A stretch of DNA of 19,790 nucleotides from JBAYHA01 sp964605975 (lineage in GTDB: Bacteria > Patescibacteriota > Patescibacteriia > UBA11705 > JABHMO01). Of the stretch, positions 13,382 through 19,790 are shown one piece after another; the first letter of the stretch is position 1; the number at the start of each line of letters is the position of its first letter. The stretch covers positions 1 to 19,790 of the forward strand of contig CAZSER010000011.1 of NCBI GenBank assembly GCA_964605975.1, read 5' to 3'. The position numbers were made by a program, and so were the translations under genes. The notes under the pieces were generated by a model, which was given only the letters and a program-made list of their open reading frames with translations, had not been told where the DNA came from and did no database searches.

Positions 13382-14902
13382 TTATTTATATGTCGGTAAT
13401 GATTTTAACAAATCAGAAAAACCTGGTGGAGGATTCAGTAAAACCCTTCCATCATAAACGATATTTTCCGCAGGACCGGGAGTTTCTATACTCGAAAAAC
13501 GCCTCTGAAAAAGGAACCTTTTGGCAACCAAAGATCCATCAACCCTCAGAGGAATATCTGTTTTAAAATCACCGGTTGTTCCGGTAAAAATAGTGTTTTC
13601 GGCATAAATATTAGCCGAAAGTTGAGAAACAGCCGGATCAATATAAACATTACCGCCCATTCCCTCATCATTTTTCAAAACAACAATCCCCAAAACGGCC
13701 AATCTTTTTAACTGTTCTACCTCCTCCGCTGAAACCTCAATATTTCCCCGAATATACAAATCACCTTTAACAATCAAAGTCCCAGCCCCCTTTTTCCCGG
13801 TTTGAGCACTCTCAAAAAATTTAGTTGTTAAAAAAATATCATTTCCAGCATAATAAACCTCCCCTCCCAAATCGGTTGGAATTTGTGACTCCGCAATAAT
13901 TTGATTAACCTTGCCGTAATGTCCTGCCAATAAACCATTAACATCAAAACGGCCAAAAGAACTTTGATAGTTATTATTTTTTTCGGGAAAAACAAGTTCT
14001 TCCGTCTTTTTTAACCATTCTTCACCAAAACACCCGCGATTATCTTGACAAAATGAGGTAAAGTTAATAATTTCTCCATTAGCTAAAATTAAATAAGTAG
14101 CACCAAAATCTCCAGCTTTGGAATTATTTAAAGCACCGATATTTCCACCGGAATAAAGATCCCCGCCAACCGTTTGCCAATATGGTAAATTAGTTTCCGA
14201 TTCACGAATATCAGAAGTAAACTTAATCCAACCATAATTTTCTTTATTTTTCCCTTCTCCCCATGCCCAACCGCGTAAAATATTTTTGGAAAAATCTATT
14301 GCTGAGCCATAAAGATAACAACTACTACAGTTTTGACAAATTGAGCCTGAACAGTTTTGACAGTTTTCACAGATTGGTCCAGAACCGCCATTTTCCGCCG
14401 AAGCAAAACAAAAAGCACAACTTTCTTGTTCATTATTCCATAATTTATAACAGTTTCCACAAGCATATTTTTCTCCGGGAGATTCAATTGAATCACCTTG
14501 CAAACTGACAAACCCCTCTTTTAATAAATTCGGGAAAGCACTCCAACCGGAAACAAGCCCCCAAGAATTAACCCTCGCATCAATTATTGTTTTATCAGGA
14601 GCGCCAATTAAATATGACCAATCTTTACATTTTTCACCAAAACACCACCAACCACCATGTTCACTCCAAGCCAACCCATTCAACTTCCCCGTTTCTTTAT
14701 CATAATTAACGGCATAATCAATATTTTGACAACCATCAAGTTCTGGATTAGCACAATTAAGGGAAAGCCACCCAATATTAGAAGAATAAGCAAAACCCAA
14801 AAGCCGGTCACGATCTCCCGCTGAAACAAAAAAAATGGCTACCAACAAAAAAACAGCCAATAAAAAAAATCCGATTAAAAAGAAAAAACTTTTTCTCTTC
14901 AT
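13382..14902 (-). CDS. Large Cys-rich secreted or membrane-anchored surface protein
   Basis: 506 residues from the ATG at 14902; a TTG 21 nt upstream is in frame but would add residues before the signal and lies over the promoter. A basic start and hydrophobic segment (about 5-28) form a signal peptide or anchor. Three copies of a motif common in surface proteins of these bacteria follow: FAYSSNIGWLSLN, LAWSEHGGWW and WAWGEG..NYGWIKF. Between the second and third is a cysteine-rich stretch with CGNC, CAFC, CENC, CQNC and CSSC; the whole protein has 16 cysteines. The C-terminal half has repeated V.GDLYIRGNI-type strands, like a beta-helix or bactofilin-like fold. It lies 101 bp upstream of pilM in the same direction, so a pilus-associated adhesin is plausible but not shown. 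Confidence 0.82.
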   Translation of the reverse strand: MKRKSFFFLIGFFLLAVFLLVAIFFVSAGDRDRLLGFAYSSNIGWLSLNCANPELDGCQNIDYAVNYDKETGKLNGLAWSEHGGWWCFGEKCKDWSYLIGAPDKTIIDARVNSWGLVSGWSAFPNLLKEGFVSLQGDSIESPGEKYACGNCYKLWNNEQESCAFCFASAENGGSGPICENCQNCSGSICQNCSSCYLYGSAIDFSKNILRGWAWGEGKNKENYGWIKFTSDIRESETNLPYWQTVGGDLYSGGNIGALNNSKAGDFGATYLILANGEIINFTSFCQDNRGCFGEEWLKKTEELVFPEKNNNYQSSFGRFDVNGLLAGHYGKVNQIIAESQIPTDLGGEVYYAGNDIFLTTKFFESAQTGKKGAGTLIVKGDLYIRGNIEVSAEEVEQLKRLAVLGIVVLKNDEGMGGNVYIDPAVSQLSANIYAENTIFTGTTGDFKTDIPLRVDGSLVAKRFLFQRRFSSIETPGPAENIVYDGRVLLNPPPGFSDLLKSLPTYK

Positions 14903-14911
14903 ATCGAATTT

Positions 14912-14941
14912 ATTATAACACAAAATTTAAATCTTTGTCGA
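14912..14941 (-). promoter_or_regulatory. Promoter of the Cys-rich surface protein, near-leaderless
   Basis: TCGACA (14941-14936, five of six matches to TTGACA) and a perfect TATAAT (14917-14912) are 18 bp apart. The start codon is only 9 bp after the -10 box, so transcription should begin within a few bases of the ATG. The mRNA would be leaderless or nearly so. Confidence 0.6.
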
Positions 14942-15044
14942 AAAAATTAACCAAAAATAAAAACTTACAAAAATCACCCCAACTATTAACAAAAAGTAAC
15001 AAAAAAATAAAAACTGTTTTTTCAAAAGCTATAAAACAATAAAT

Positions 15045-15446
15045 TTAAACTTTTTCATCCAAAATTTTATTAACAATCGCATCTGCCTCTTTGTTTTGTT
15101 CACGGCGAACATGCCGAAAAGAAACTTTTTTAAATTTATTTTTTAAATTATAAATTTTTAAAAAAATTTGTCCCAAAACTTGATCCTTAACTCGATATTC
15201 CCCATTTAATTGTTTAACAACCAACTCCGAATCTAAACAAAAACTCAACTCTGTTCCTCCCAAAGTTAAACTTTTTTCCATAGCCAAAAGAACGGCTAAA
15301 TATTCCGCCTGATTGTTAGTCACTTGTCCCAAAAAATCTCCATCCGCAAAAATAATTTTCCCCAGTTCATCTTTAATTACCACGCCGGAGGCCCCCGGTC
15401 CAGGATTTCCTCGACTTCCTCCATCGGTATTTATAAATAGTTTCAT
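15045..15446 (-). CDS. rnhA: Ribonuclease HI
   Basis: 133 residues, short like the compact RNase HI-type proteins that lack the basic protrusion. The four active-site carboxylates are visible: D8 in INTDGGSRGNPGPG, E48 in NNQAEYLA, D72 in LDSELV, and D122 in HVRREQNKEADAIVN. It cleaves the RNA strand of RNA-DNA hybrids in the cytoplasm, for example R-loops and primers. It stands alone between two gaps: 121 bp to the surface-protein start (which sees no clear terminator, only A/T runs) and a 264-bp repeat-bearing gap to recJ. Both RNase HI and RecJ act in replication and repair, but there is no tight coupling between them here. Confidence 0.93.
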   Translation of the reverse strand: MKLFINTDGGSRGNPGPGASGVVIKDELGKIIFADGDFLGQVTNNQAEYLAVLLAMEKSLTLGGTELSFCLDSELVVKQLNGEYRVKDQVLGQIFLKIYNLKNKFKKVSFRHVRREQNKEADAIVNKILDEKV

Positions 15447-15595
15447 AAAAATAGTTAAGTGAATAGTTAAAATAAAAAATTTTTCTTGTGTTCTGTTGCT
15501 CTTGTGTTGCGTTGCTTTCTTTTTTGCCTTCTTGACTTTCCCCCCTTTTTTTTCATCTCGACTAAAATAACTGCATGTTTGCCTTTTTCTGTTTT

Positions 15596-15703
15596 GTCAT
15601 CTCGAGCGTAGTCGAGAGATCTCGTCCTTGTAATTCTTAATAATTATACTTTTCCCAATTTGAGATTTCTCCAAGCTGGTCGAAATGACAAATGGGGTTG
15701 TTC
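15596..15703. repeat. Dispersed palindromic intergenic repeat, copy A
   Basis: A 28-bp segment at 15596-15623 (begins GTCATCTCGAGCG, ends GAGATCTC) faces an imperfect inverted partner at 15662-15689 (begins GAGATTTCTCC, ends GTCGAAATGAC). The first segment has its own palindrome CTCGA/TCGAG. The part from 15646 to 15703 is repeated at 19686-19754. Similar elements with GTCATYTCGA ends are found in many bacterial genomes, including this group (from general knowledge). It fills most of the 264-bp gap between rnhA and recJ; the rest is A/T- and T-rich with no other signal that I can support. Confidence 0.8.
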
Positions 15704-15710
15704 TTCCCTC

Positions 15711-17435
15711 CTAATCCTTTATTCTCAAATCAACAACTTTTATTTCTCGTTGAACTTGTCCCTGCCAAACATTTTTGCTTACTTCAACAACGGCTTCTAT
15801 TTGTTGGTTTGCTTTTAATTTTCCTAAATACTCCTTTGCCTTTCCAAAAAACATAATTTTATGTAGCCGTGGGCTATTTTGTCGAACCATCAACCGTAAA
15901 TGATTTCCCGTTTCACCCAAAACCTCAAAAGAGGCAACTTTTAAATCTTTTAACCAAAAAAGCGGTCTGGTATTCCCTTCTCCAAACGGCGCAAACTTCT
16001 CTAACCACTCAACTAATTCCTGCCAATCACCATCTAAATCAAAATAACCTTCCAAATATAAACTTGGCTGTAAATCAATTCCCGATAAACTATTTTCTAC
16101 TTGTTGGCGAAAATCTTTTTCAAACTGTTCAATTATTTCCAAACTCTTCAAAGTAAAACCACATGCTCCAGAATGACCACCAAAACGAGCCAAATGTTCA
16201 CTTACTGCGGTAATGTTTTCAATTATATCAACGCCAACAATACTTCTCCCCGACCCAACAACTCTCCCTCCACAATTAGTCATCGCCAAAACTGGACGAT
16301 AAAACTCATCAGCCACTCGTCCGGCAATTAACCCGATAATTCCCGGTGCCCAATTTTCATTATACAAGAAAAAAACTTTTTCATCTTTTTTTTGAGATAA
16401 CATTTCTCGCATTTCCGTTGTTGCTTGTTCTAATATTTTTTGTCTCGCTGAATTATTATCATTTAACTCTTGAGCCAAAGCCTCAGCTTCGTCAAGATCT
16501 TCTGTCACCAAAAGCTGAAAAGCCACTTCTGCATGTTTCATTCTTCCGGCCGCGTTTAATCTGGGCGCAATTTGAAAACCAATAGCAAAAGAGTCAAATT
16601 TAGAGATAGTTATCTTTTCAAAAAGTTTTTTTAATCCGATGTTTTTTGTTTGGGCCAAAACAACTAATCCCCACTTGGTAAGAACTCTATTTTCATTCAA
16701 AAGTGGCACAATATCAGCCACCGTTCCAATCGCGACCAAATCAAGAAGCCATTTAGCAAAACCTTCCGCCCCACCAAACTGAGACAGTTCCAAATCAGCA
16801 AAACCATCAGGCCGAGTTGTTAGCAATGCTTGTGAAAGTTTATACGCAACACCAGCCCCCGATAAAAAAGGACAGGGATAATTTTCCTTTTTTACCTTGG
16901 GGTCAATAATCGCCAAAGCCAAAGGTAAAATTTCTGGTGGTTCATGATGATCAGTAATAATAACCTCCACCCCATTTGTATTTAACCAGTCAACTTCATT
17001 AACATTGGTAATACCACAGTCCACCGTAATCAAAATTTTTATTTTCTTTTCAACGACAAATTTAGGAAGGTTATTGATATTTAATCCATAACCATCATTT
17101 TCTCTATGAGGAATAAAAACTTCTACTTCTGCTCCCAATATTTTCAAAGTTTTATATAAAATAGCCGAACTGGTAACACCATCAGCATCATAATCTCCAT
17201 GAATTAAAATTTTTTCTTTATTAATTATTGCCAACCAAATTCGTTCCGTGGCTTTCGCCATATCAGCAAACAAAAAAGGATCGTGGATTTTGTCAAAAGC
17301 GGGATTAAAAAAATTGGTCGCCTCAATTGATTTTTGGAAACCTCTATTATACAATAGTTGAGCGACCATCAATGGATAATCATTCAATAATTCATGATTC
17401 TCTGGAATAGGTTGTTTAATTTGCCAATTTTTCAT
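15711..17435 (-). CDS. recJ: Single-strand-specific 5'-3' exonuclease RecJ
   Basis: 574 residues, the usual length. The DHH domain has HGDYDADGVTSS (79-90, with D81, D83, D85), TVDCGI (137-142) and TDHHEPP (161-167). The downstream motifs are LVAIGTVADIVPL (233-245) and PRLNAAGRM (291-299). The DHHA1 domain has APGIIGLIAGRV (363-374), GSGRS and FGGHSGACGF (418-427), and a C-terminal OB-like domain follows (about 450-574). RecJ degrades 5'-ended single strands in recombination and mismatch and base-excision repair. All metal-binding residues appear intact. The ATG at 17435 has no clear Shine-Dalgarno sequence. A divergent small ORF starts 20 bp beyond it. Confidence 0.96.
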   Translation of the reverse strand: MKNWQIKQPIPENHELLNDYPLMVAQLLYNRGFQKSIEATNFFNPAFDKIHDPFLFADMAKATERIWLAIINKEKILIHGDYDADGVTSSAILYKTLKILGAEVEVFIPHRENDGYGLNINNLPKFVVEKKIKILITVDCGITNVNEVDWLNTNGVEVIITDHHEPPEILPLALAIIDPKVKKENYPCPFLSGAGVAYKLSQALLTTRPDGFADLELSQFGGAEGFAKWLLDLVAIGTVADIVPLLNENRVLTKWGLVVLAQTKNIGLKKLFEKITISKFDSFAIGFQIAPRLNAAGRMKHAEVAFQLLVTEDLDEAEALAQELNDNNSARQKILEQATTEMREMLSQKKDEKVFFLYNENWAPGIIGLIAGRVADEFYRPVLAMTNCGGRVVGSGRSIVGVDIIENITAVSEHLARFGGHSGACGFTLKSLEIIEQFEKDFRQQVENSLSGIDLQPSLYLEGYFDLDGDWQELVEWLEKFAPFGEGNTRPLFWLKDLKVASFEVLGETGNHLRLMVRQNSPRLHKIMFFGKAKEYLGKLKANQQIEAVVEVSKNVWQGQVQREIKVVDLRIKD

Positions 17436-17448
17436 AAACTTTTACCAT
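17421..17448 (+). promoter_or_regulatory. Possible promoter of the divergent small ORF
   Basis: TTGCCA (17421-17426) and TACCAT (17443-17448) are 16 bp apart on the plus strand. Transcription would begin at about the ATG at 17455, giving a leaderless mRNA. The -35 box lies within the first codons of recJ on the other strand. Confidence 0.35.
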
Positions 17449-17454
17449 TTTACT

Positions 17455-17553
17455 ATGACTTCACGTAAAATACAAAAAGCCCTATGGATAATTACGGTTA
17501 TTGCGGTAATTTTTTCCATGTTAGCTTGGTCTTTTGGAACATTTTTCTACTAA
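17455..17553 (+). CDS. Putative 32-residue single-pass membrane protein
   Basis: This short ORF, ATG to TAA, encodes a basic N-terminus (MTSRKIQKAL) and a hydrophobic helix (about 10-29) with an aromatic end (WSFGTFFY). The charge pattern fits an inserted helix with the N-terminus in the cytoplasm. It is the only plus-strand gene candidate in the right half of the window. It fits exactly between a promoter-like sequence and a strong hairpin terminator that begins 6 bp after its stop codon. No homologue is recognised. The ordinary alternative is that the gap is only recJ upstream sequence and the ORF is chance. Confidence 0.45.
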   Translation: MTSRKIQKALWIITVIAVIFSMLAWSFGTFFY

Positions 17554-17584
17554 AAAAAGGTGCCATTGATGGCACCTTTTATTT
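17551..17584. terminator. Bidirectional Rho-independent terminator
   Basis: The stem GGTGCCAT (17559-17566)/ATGGCACC (17569-17576) is perfect, with A7 before it and T4 after it on the plus strand. On the minus strand the hairpin follows the stop codon of the phosphoesterase gene and is followed by T7. On the plus strand it follows the small ORF. It can serve both. Confidence 0.85.
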
Positions 17585-18362
17585 ATTTCCCATGAATACG
17601 ATTAGCAAATCGCGGATGAGTTCCAACTTCTCTCATCGCGCGCTCTGCTCTAAAAACATCATAATCCACTCGCCGAAACTCCATCGTACGAGTATCTTCT
17701 CCCAAGGTCAAAATTAAATATCCTGCCCGAGGATCGTCATCTCGTGGTTGACCAACAGAACCAACACAAACTAAATTCCTTTTTTTCTTTTCTATCCAAA
17801 AGGCTCCTTTTTCCGCCAAGAACTTAAAGTTTGTGCTTTCTCCAAATACAAACTGGTAATGAGTATGCCCAAACAACTGTAATGTTGCTGGCATATTTAA
17901 AACTTCCTTCATCGCCAACTCTTTTCTGTTCAAATACGGAAAATCGGGCACTCCTCCAAAAGAAGCATGCGCCAAAATTAAAAGGTCTTCACAAAAATAT
18001 TTTGTGTAAGGCAACGATTTCAAAAATCGCCGTTGGCCTGGTGTTAACCTTTTGCTAATCTCTTCTGCCGTTTCAAAAACCAAATCATCCACCAAAACAG
18101 CTTCTTTTCTGGCAGAAAAACTAGCCTCCGATCGCGGTTGATAAGATTTCAAATTTAGGACTAAATGTTCATGATTTCCCAACAAAACTACAGAACAACT
18201 ACTGTTTACCCATTTTAGAATTTCAGCAACGAACAAACCATATCCGAGCATATCACCCAAACACCAAATCTCATTAACACCAAACAACTTAACATCCTCG
18301 ATAACGGCCTGCAATGCTGGCCAATTCCCATGAATATCTGCCAATACAGCAACTTTTTTCAT
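17583..18362 (-). CDS. Calcineurin-like metallophosphoesterase
   Basis: 259 residues. The family motifs are in order: ADIHGNW (8-14, D9 and H11), WCLGDMLGYG (33-42, D37), LLGNHEH (60-66, N63 and H64), LAHASF (H132) and FGHTHYQF (H166, H168). Together these bind two metal ions. The subgroup resembles the YfcE/MJ0936-like and PrpE-like phosphodiesterases and phosphatases. The substrate is not evident: cyclic nucleotides, nucleotides and phosphoproteins are all known in the superfamily. A good Shine-Dalgarno AAGGAG lies 7 bp before the ATG, which is unusual in this window. It has its own promoter and terminator and is a monocistronic unit. Confidence 0.9.
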   Translation of the reverse strand: MKKVAVLADIHGNWPALQAVIEDVKLFGVNEIWCLGDMLGYGLFVAEILKWVNSSCSVVLLGNHEHLVLNLKSYQPRSEASFSARKEAVLVDDLVFETAEEISKRLTPGQRRFLKSLPYTKYFCEDLLILAHASFGGVPDFPYLNRKELAMKEVLNMPATLQLFGHTHYQFVFGESTNFKFLAEKGAFWIEKKKRNLVCVGSVGQPRDDDPRAGYLILTLGEDTRTMEFRRVDYDVFRAERAMREVGTHPRFANRIHGK

Positions 18363-18406
18363 TTTACCTCTCCTTGTTTAAAATTTAAAGAACTTTTACC
18401 AAAAAG

Positions 18407-18433
18407 ATTATCACATAACAATATAATTGTCAA
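18407..18433 (-). promoter_or_regulatory. Promoter of the metallophosphoesterase gene
   Basis: A perfect TTGACA (18433-18428) and GATAAT (18412-18407) are 15 bp apart. The TG one base before the -10 box makes an extended -10, which can offset the short spacer. The start codon at 18362 gives a leader of about 38 nt that holds the AAGGAG ribosome-binding site. Confidence 0.55.
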
Positions 18434-18460
18434 ATAATAATACCACGAAAACTATCTAAC

Positions 18461-18490
18461 TTAAAAAAAGACCGCGTCAATGACGCGGTC
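18461..18490 (-). terminator. Rho-independent terminator of the two-TM protein gene
   Basis: GACCGCGTCA (18470-18479) and TGACGCGGTC (18481-18490) form a perfect 10-bp G/C-rich stem, followed on the minus strand by T7. It lies 11 bp after the stop codon at 18502. Confidence 0.9.
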
Positions 18491-18501
18491 AAAACTAAAA
18501 A

Positions 18502-19014
18502 TCATGTTCGGAAAAAGGAGAGGTCCTTTTCTGACATATACAACTGGAAATCCAAACATTCTGGCGCGGTTGGATTTGCAGAAACCAAGAGAAAGCTTTC
18601 AGTAGTTTTGCTCTCTCTTATAGAATATCCAAAAACCTTCTCCATCGGGAAATCCTTCAATCGAACTTTCTTTTCCCCCTTATCCCCCACCGTCATCTCC
18701 ACCGGAAGGACAAGTGGCCTATTCAAAATCTTGTCTTTACAATTTTTAGAGAGAACTATCCACACCTCCCGAAGACCAATGAAAGCCAATACTCCCCAAA
18801 AAAATATCCACACAAGAACAGCCCATTCGACTAGGATAAAAACCCCCGGGTCAATCAGAGAAACATCAAGTTGCCGATCAGACCAAAGCTGTTTTACCAA
18901 ACTGTAAAATACCATAAAAATAATTAAAACCCCCAAAGTCGGAAAACTGGTTATTCCCAACTCCTTACGAGTTGAGAAATACTGCGGGAACCTTTTTTTG
19001 ATTACAGCATCCAT
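18502..19014 (-). CDS. Two-TM membrane protein, unknown
   Basis: 170 residues from the ATG at 19014, not recognised. This start is chosen because a clear AAAGGAG lies 6 bp before it; an in-frame TTG at 19053 would add 13 residues without such a signal. After a cytoplasmic start (KKRFPQYFSTRKEL) come two hydrophobic segments, about 25-45 and 56-82, then a cytoplasmic domain of about 85 residues with alternating strand-like segments and an end in YMSEKDLSFFRT. This layout recalls bacterial PH-like (YdbS/YdbT-type) membrane proteins, but I do not claim the family. The gene is an isolated unit with a consensus promoter, a strong ribosome-binding site and a strong terminator, so it is probably well expressed. 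Confidence 0.8.
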   Translation of the reverse strand: MDAVIKKRFPQYFSTRKELGITSFPTLGVLIIFMVFYSLVKQLWSDRQLDVSLIDPGVFILVEWAVLVWIFFWGVLAFIGLREVWIVLSKNCKDKILNRPLVLPVEMTVGDKGEKKVRLKDFPMEKVFGYSIRESKTTESFLLVSANPTAPECLDFQLYMSEKDLSFFRT

Positions 19015-19071
19015 GGCGTTCTCCTTTACCCCAATCAAAGGGCGTTGTTTCAAGAAATCAAAGAACTAGTA

Positions 19072-19099
19072 ATTATATCATTTTTTGTTTTTTTGTCAA
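19072..19099 (-). promoter_or_regulatory. Consensus sigma-70-type promoter
   Basis: TTGACA (19099-19094) and TATAAT (19077-19072) both match the consensus perfectly, with a 16-bp spacer made almost only of A. It points to the two-TM protein gene, whose ATG is 57 bp after the -10 box. Confidence 0.88.
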
Positions 19100-19103
19100 C
19101 AAA

Positions 19104-19135
19104 AACAATAAAAAAACAGGGATTTTCCTGTTCTT
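19104..19135 (-). terminator. Rho-independent terminator of the lipoprotein gene
   Basis: The stem AACAGG (19115-19120)/CCTGTT (19127-19132), with a 6-nt loop, is followed on the minus strand by T6. It lies 18 bp after the stop codon at 19151 and directly upstream of the next promoter. Confidence 0.7.
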
Positions 19136-19150
19136 TTATTTAATTTTAGA

Positions 19151-19660
19151 TTAAAGCTCAAAAACATTAACCATGATTAAATTCATACTCATATCCTCCG
19201 TATCAGGAGAAATAGTGACAGAAACTGTTCTTTTTTCTTTTTTGGCCTCAATCATCAAAAGTTCCGAGAGATTAGCCGTTTGATTAATTTTCCAACCATC
19301 TTCAACTAATTTTTCCTCATAAATTTTTTCTAAATTCTGCATTGAGTCCGTCGTTTTTAAAACCACTTGAAAACCATTATTCATCCCATTCTCCATTGCC
19401 GAAATTAGTTCTCCGTTAGAAATAAAAACATCCGTTGGAAAATCTGTTGGTAAAGTTAAATTTTCACCAGTTTCAATAGTAATTCCCTGTTCAGTTTCAA
19501 CCTTAAAACCATTATTTTCCAAATTAACATCAACAGTTCCCCCCAAATTTTTTTCGAGCTGATTTTCGATGTTTCGTTCAACTAAACTTTTTCCACCACA
19601 AGCGGAAAGTGAGAAAATCATAACACCACCAAGTAAAGAAAAAATGATTTTTTTTGACAT
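19151..19660 (-). CDS. Lipoprotein, unknown
   Basis: 169 residues. The signal peptide MSKKIIFSLLGGVMIFSLSA ends in a lipobox LSAC, so cleavage before C21 and lipidation are expected, giving a protein anchored on the outer face of the membrane. Residues 23-70 are rich in Asn, Glu and Leu with beta-like alternation. The second half has LPTDFPTDVFI (72-82) and a segment that ends LEKIYEEKLVEDGWKI (109-124). This 'FPxDV ... YxxxLxxxGW' pattern is seen in many small bacterial lipoproteins of unknown role. No clear Shine-Dalgarno sequence. The gene is followed by its own terminator; repeat copy B lies just upstream. Confidence 0.85.
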   Translation of the reverse strand: MSKKIIFSLLGGVMIFSLSACGGKSLVERNIENQLEKNLGGTVDVNLENNGFKVETEQGITIETGENLTLPTDFPTDVFISNGELISAMENGMNNGFQVVLKTTDSMQNLEKIYEEKLVEDGWKINQTANLSELLMIEAKKEKRTVSVTISPDTEDMSMNLIMVNVFEL

Positions 19661-19683
19661 AATTTTTTATTTTTTAAAAATAA

Positions 19684-19754
19684 ATATACTTTTTCCAATT
19701 TGATATTTCTCCACTCCCCATTCGATTCGGTCGAGATGACAAATTGGGTTGTTC
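19684..19754. repeat. Dispersed intergenic repeat, copy B
   Basis: This copy matches 15646-15703: both share TATACTTTT..CCAATTTGA.ATTTCTCC and then GGTCGA.ATGACAAAT.GGGTTGTTC. Copy B has about 11 extra bases between these two blocks. It lies upstream of the lipoprotein gene with the same orientation relative to it as copy A has to rnhA. The last 36 bp of the window are T-rich and show nothing else. Confidence 0.8.
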
Positions 19755-19790
19755 AATTGTTTTTTTGTTCACTTTTTTTGCTTTACTTTC

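Noticed and set aside
14263..14511. Overlapping ORFs on both strands within the Cys-rich gene.
   Set aside because: They are alternative frames of a low-complexity repeat region; the main frame has signal peptide and domain logic.
14902..14923. Upstream TTG start for the Cys-rich surface protein.
   Set aside because: The added codons overlap the -10 region of the best promoter, and the signal peptide fits best after the ATG at 14902.
15447..15595. T-rich stretch upstream of rnhA as a small RNA or terminator.
   Set aside because: No stable hairpin with a T-tract in a sensible place was found; only the repeat further along is supported.
15869..16585. Three plus-strand ORFs of 76-95 codons opposite recJ.
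   Set aside because: They are shadows of recJ, with compositions typical of antisense reading frames.
19014..19053. Upstream TTG start for the two-TM protein.
   Set aside because: The AAAGGAG sequence is placed correctly for the ATG at 19014 and would lie inside the coding region otherwise.

Overview
The window looks like a stretch of a Patescibacteria (Candidate Phyla Radiation) genome, most likely from the Parcubacteria side. The signs are AT-rich DNA, many starts without a Shine-Dalgarno sequence, a compact pilMNO-B-C type IV pilus cluster, 'GWxS..NIGW' surface-protein repeats, and short palindromic intergenic repeats of a kind common in such genomes. The taxonomic call is inference; no rRNA or other marker gene is present.

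The left 2.9 kb is the unusual part. It has the layout of a small integron. A tyrosine recombinase (2132-2947, +) is followed, in the divergent direction, by two complete gene cassettes and the start of a third, each with one ORF on the minus strand and an attC-like site after it. The attC-like sites (943-1029 and 49-190) share an 11-bp stem (GCGTGTATGAG/CTCATACACGC), have RYYYAAC/GTTRRRY-type ends and unrelated central hairpins. The cassette boundaries fit the G|TT rule: the R'' box of each complete cassette is the exact complement of that cassette's own first bases. This complementarity continues far past the R box (about 70 bp in cassette 1, 28 bp in cassette 2), so that each ORF is bracketed by inverted repeats. 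The recombinase resembles IntI at its C-terminus but lacks the extra IntI patch. Cassette 1 encodes a polymerase-beta-fold nucleotidyltransferase, cassette 2 an unrecognised two-TM membrane protein.

Next on the minus strand come mnmA (tRNA 2-thiolation), which ends 2 bp from the recombinase gene, and a small coiled-coil protein upstream of it. From 13280 down to 4503 lies one long minus-strand cluster: pilM-pilN-pilO-small membrane protein-pilB-pilC-three pilins-S11 peptidase, closed by a terminator. It would assemble a type IV pilus: PilM/N/O alignment complex, PilB extension ATPase, PilC platform, and six-cysteine pilins. No pilT (retraction), pilD (prepilin peptidase) or secretin gene is in the window. 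Just upstream is a large Cys-rich secreted protein with its own promoter.

The right third holds housekeeping and unknown genes, all on the minus strand except one: RNase HI, RecJ, a metallophosphoesterase, a two-TM protein with a full consensus promoter, a Shine-Dalgarno sequence and a terminator, and a lipoprotein. A 32-residue membrane-protein ORF lies on the plus strand, divergent from recJ. Two copies of a dispersed repeat lie at 15596-15703 and 19684-19754. No tRNA, rRNA or CRISPR array was seen.
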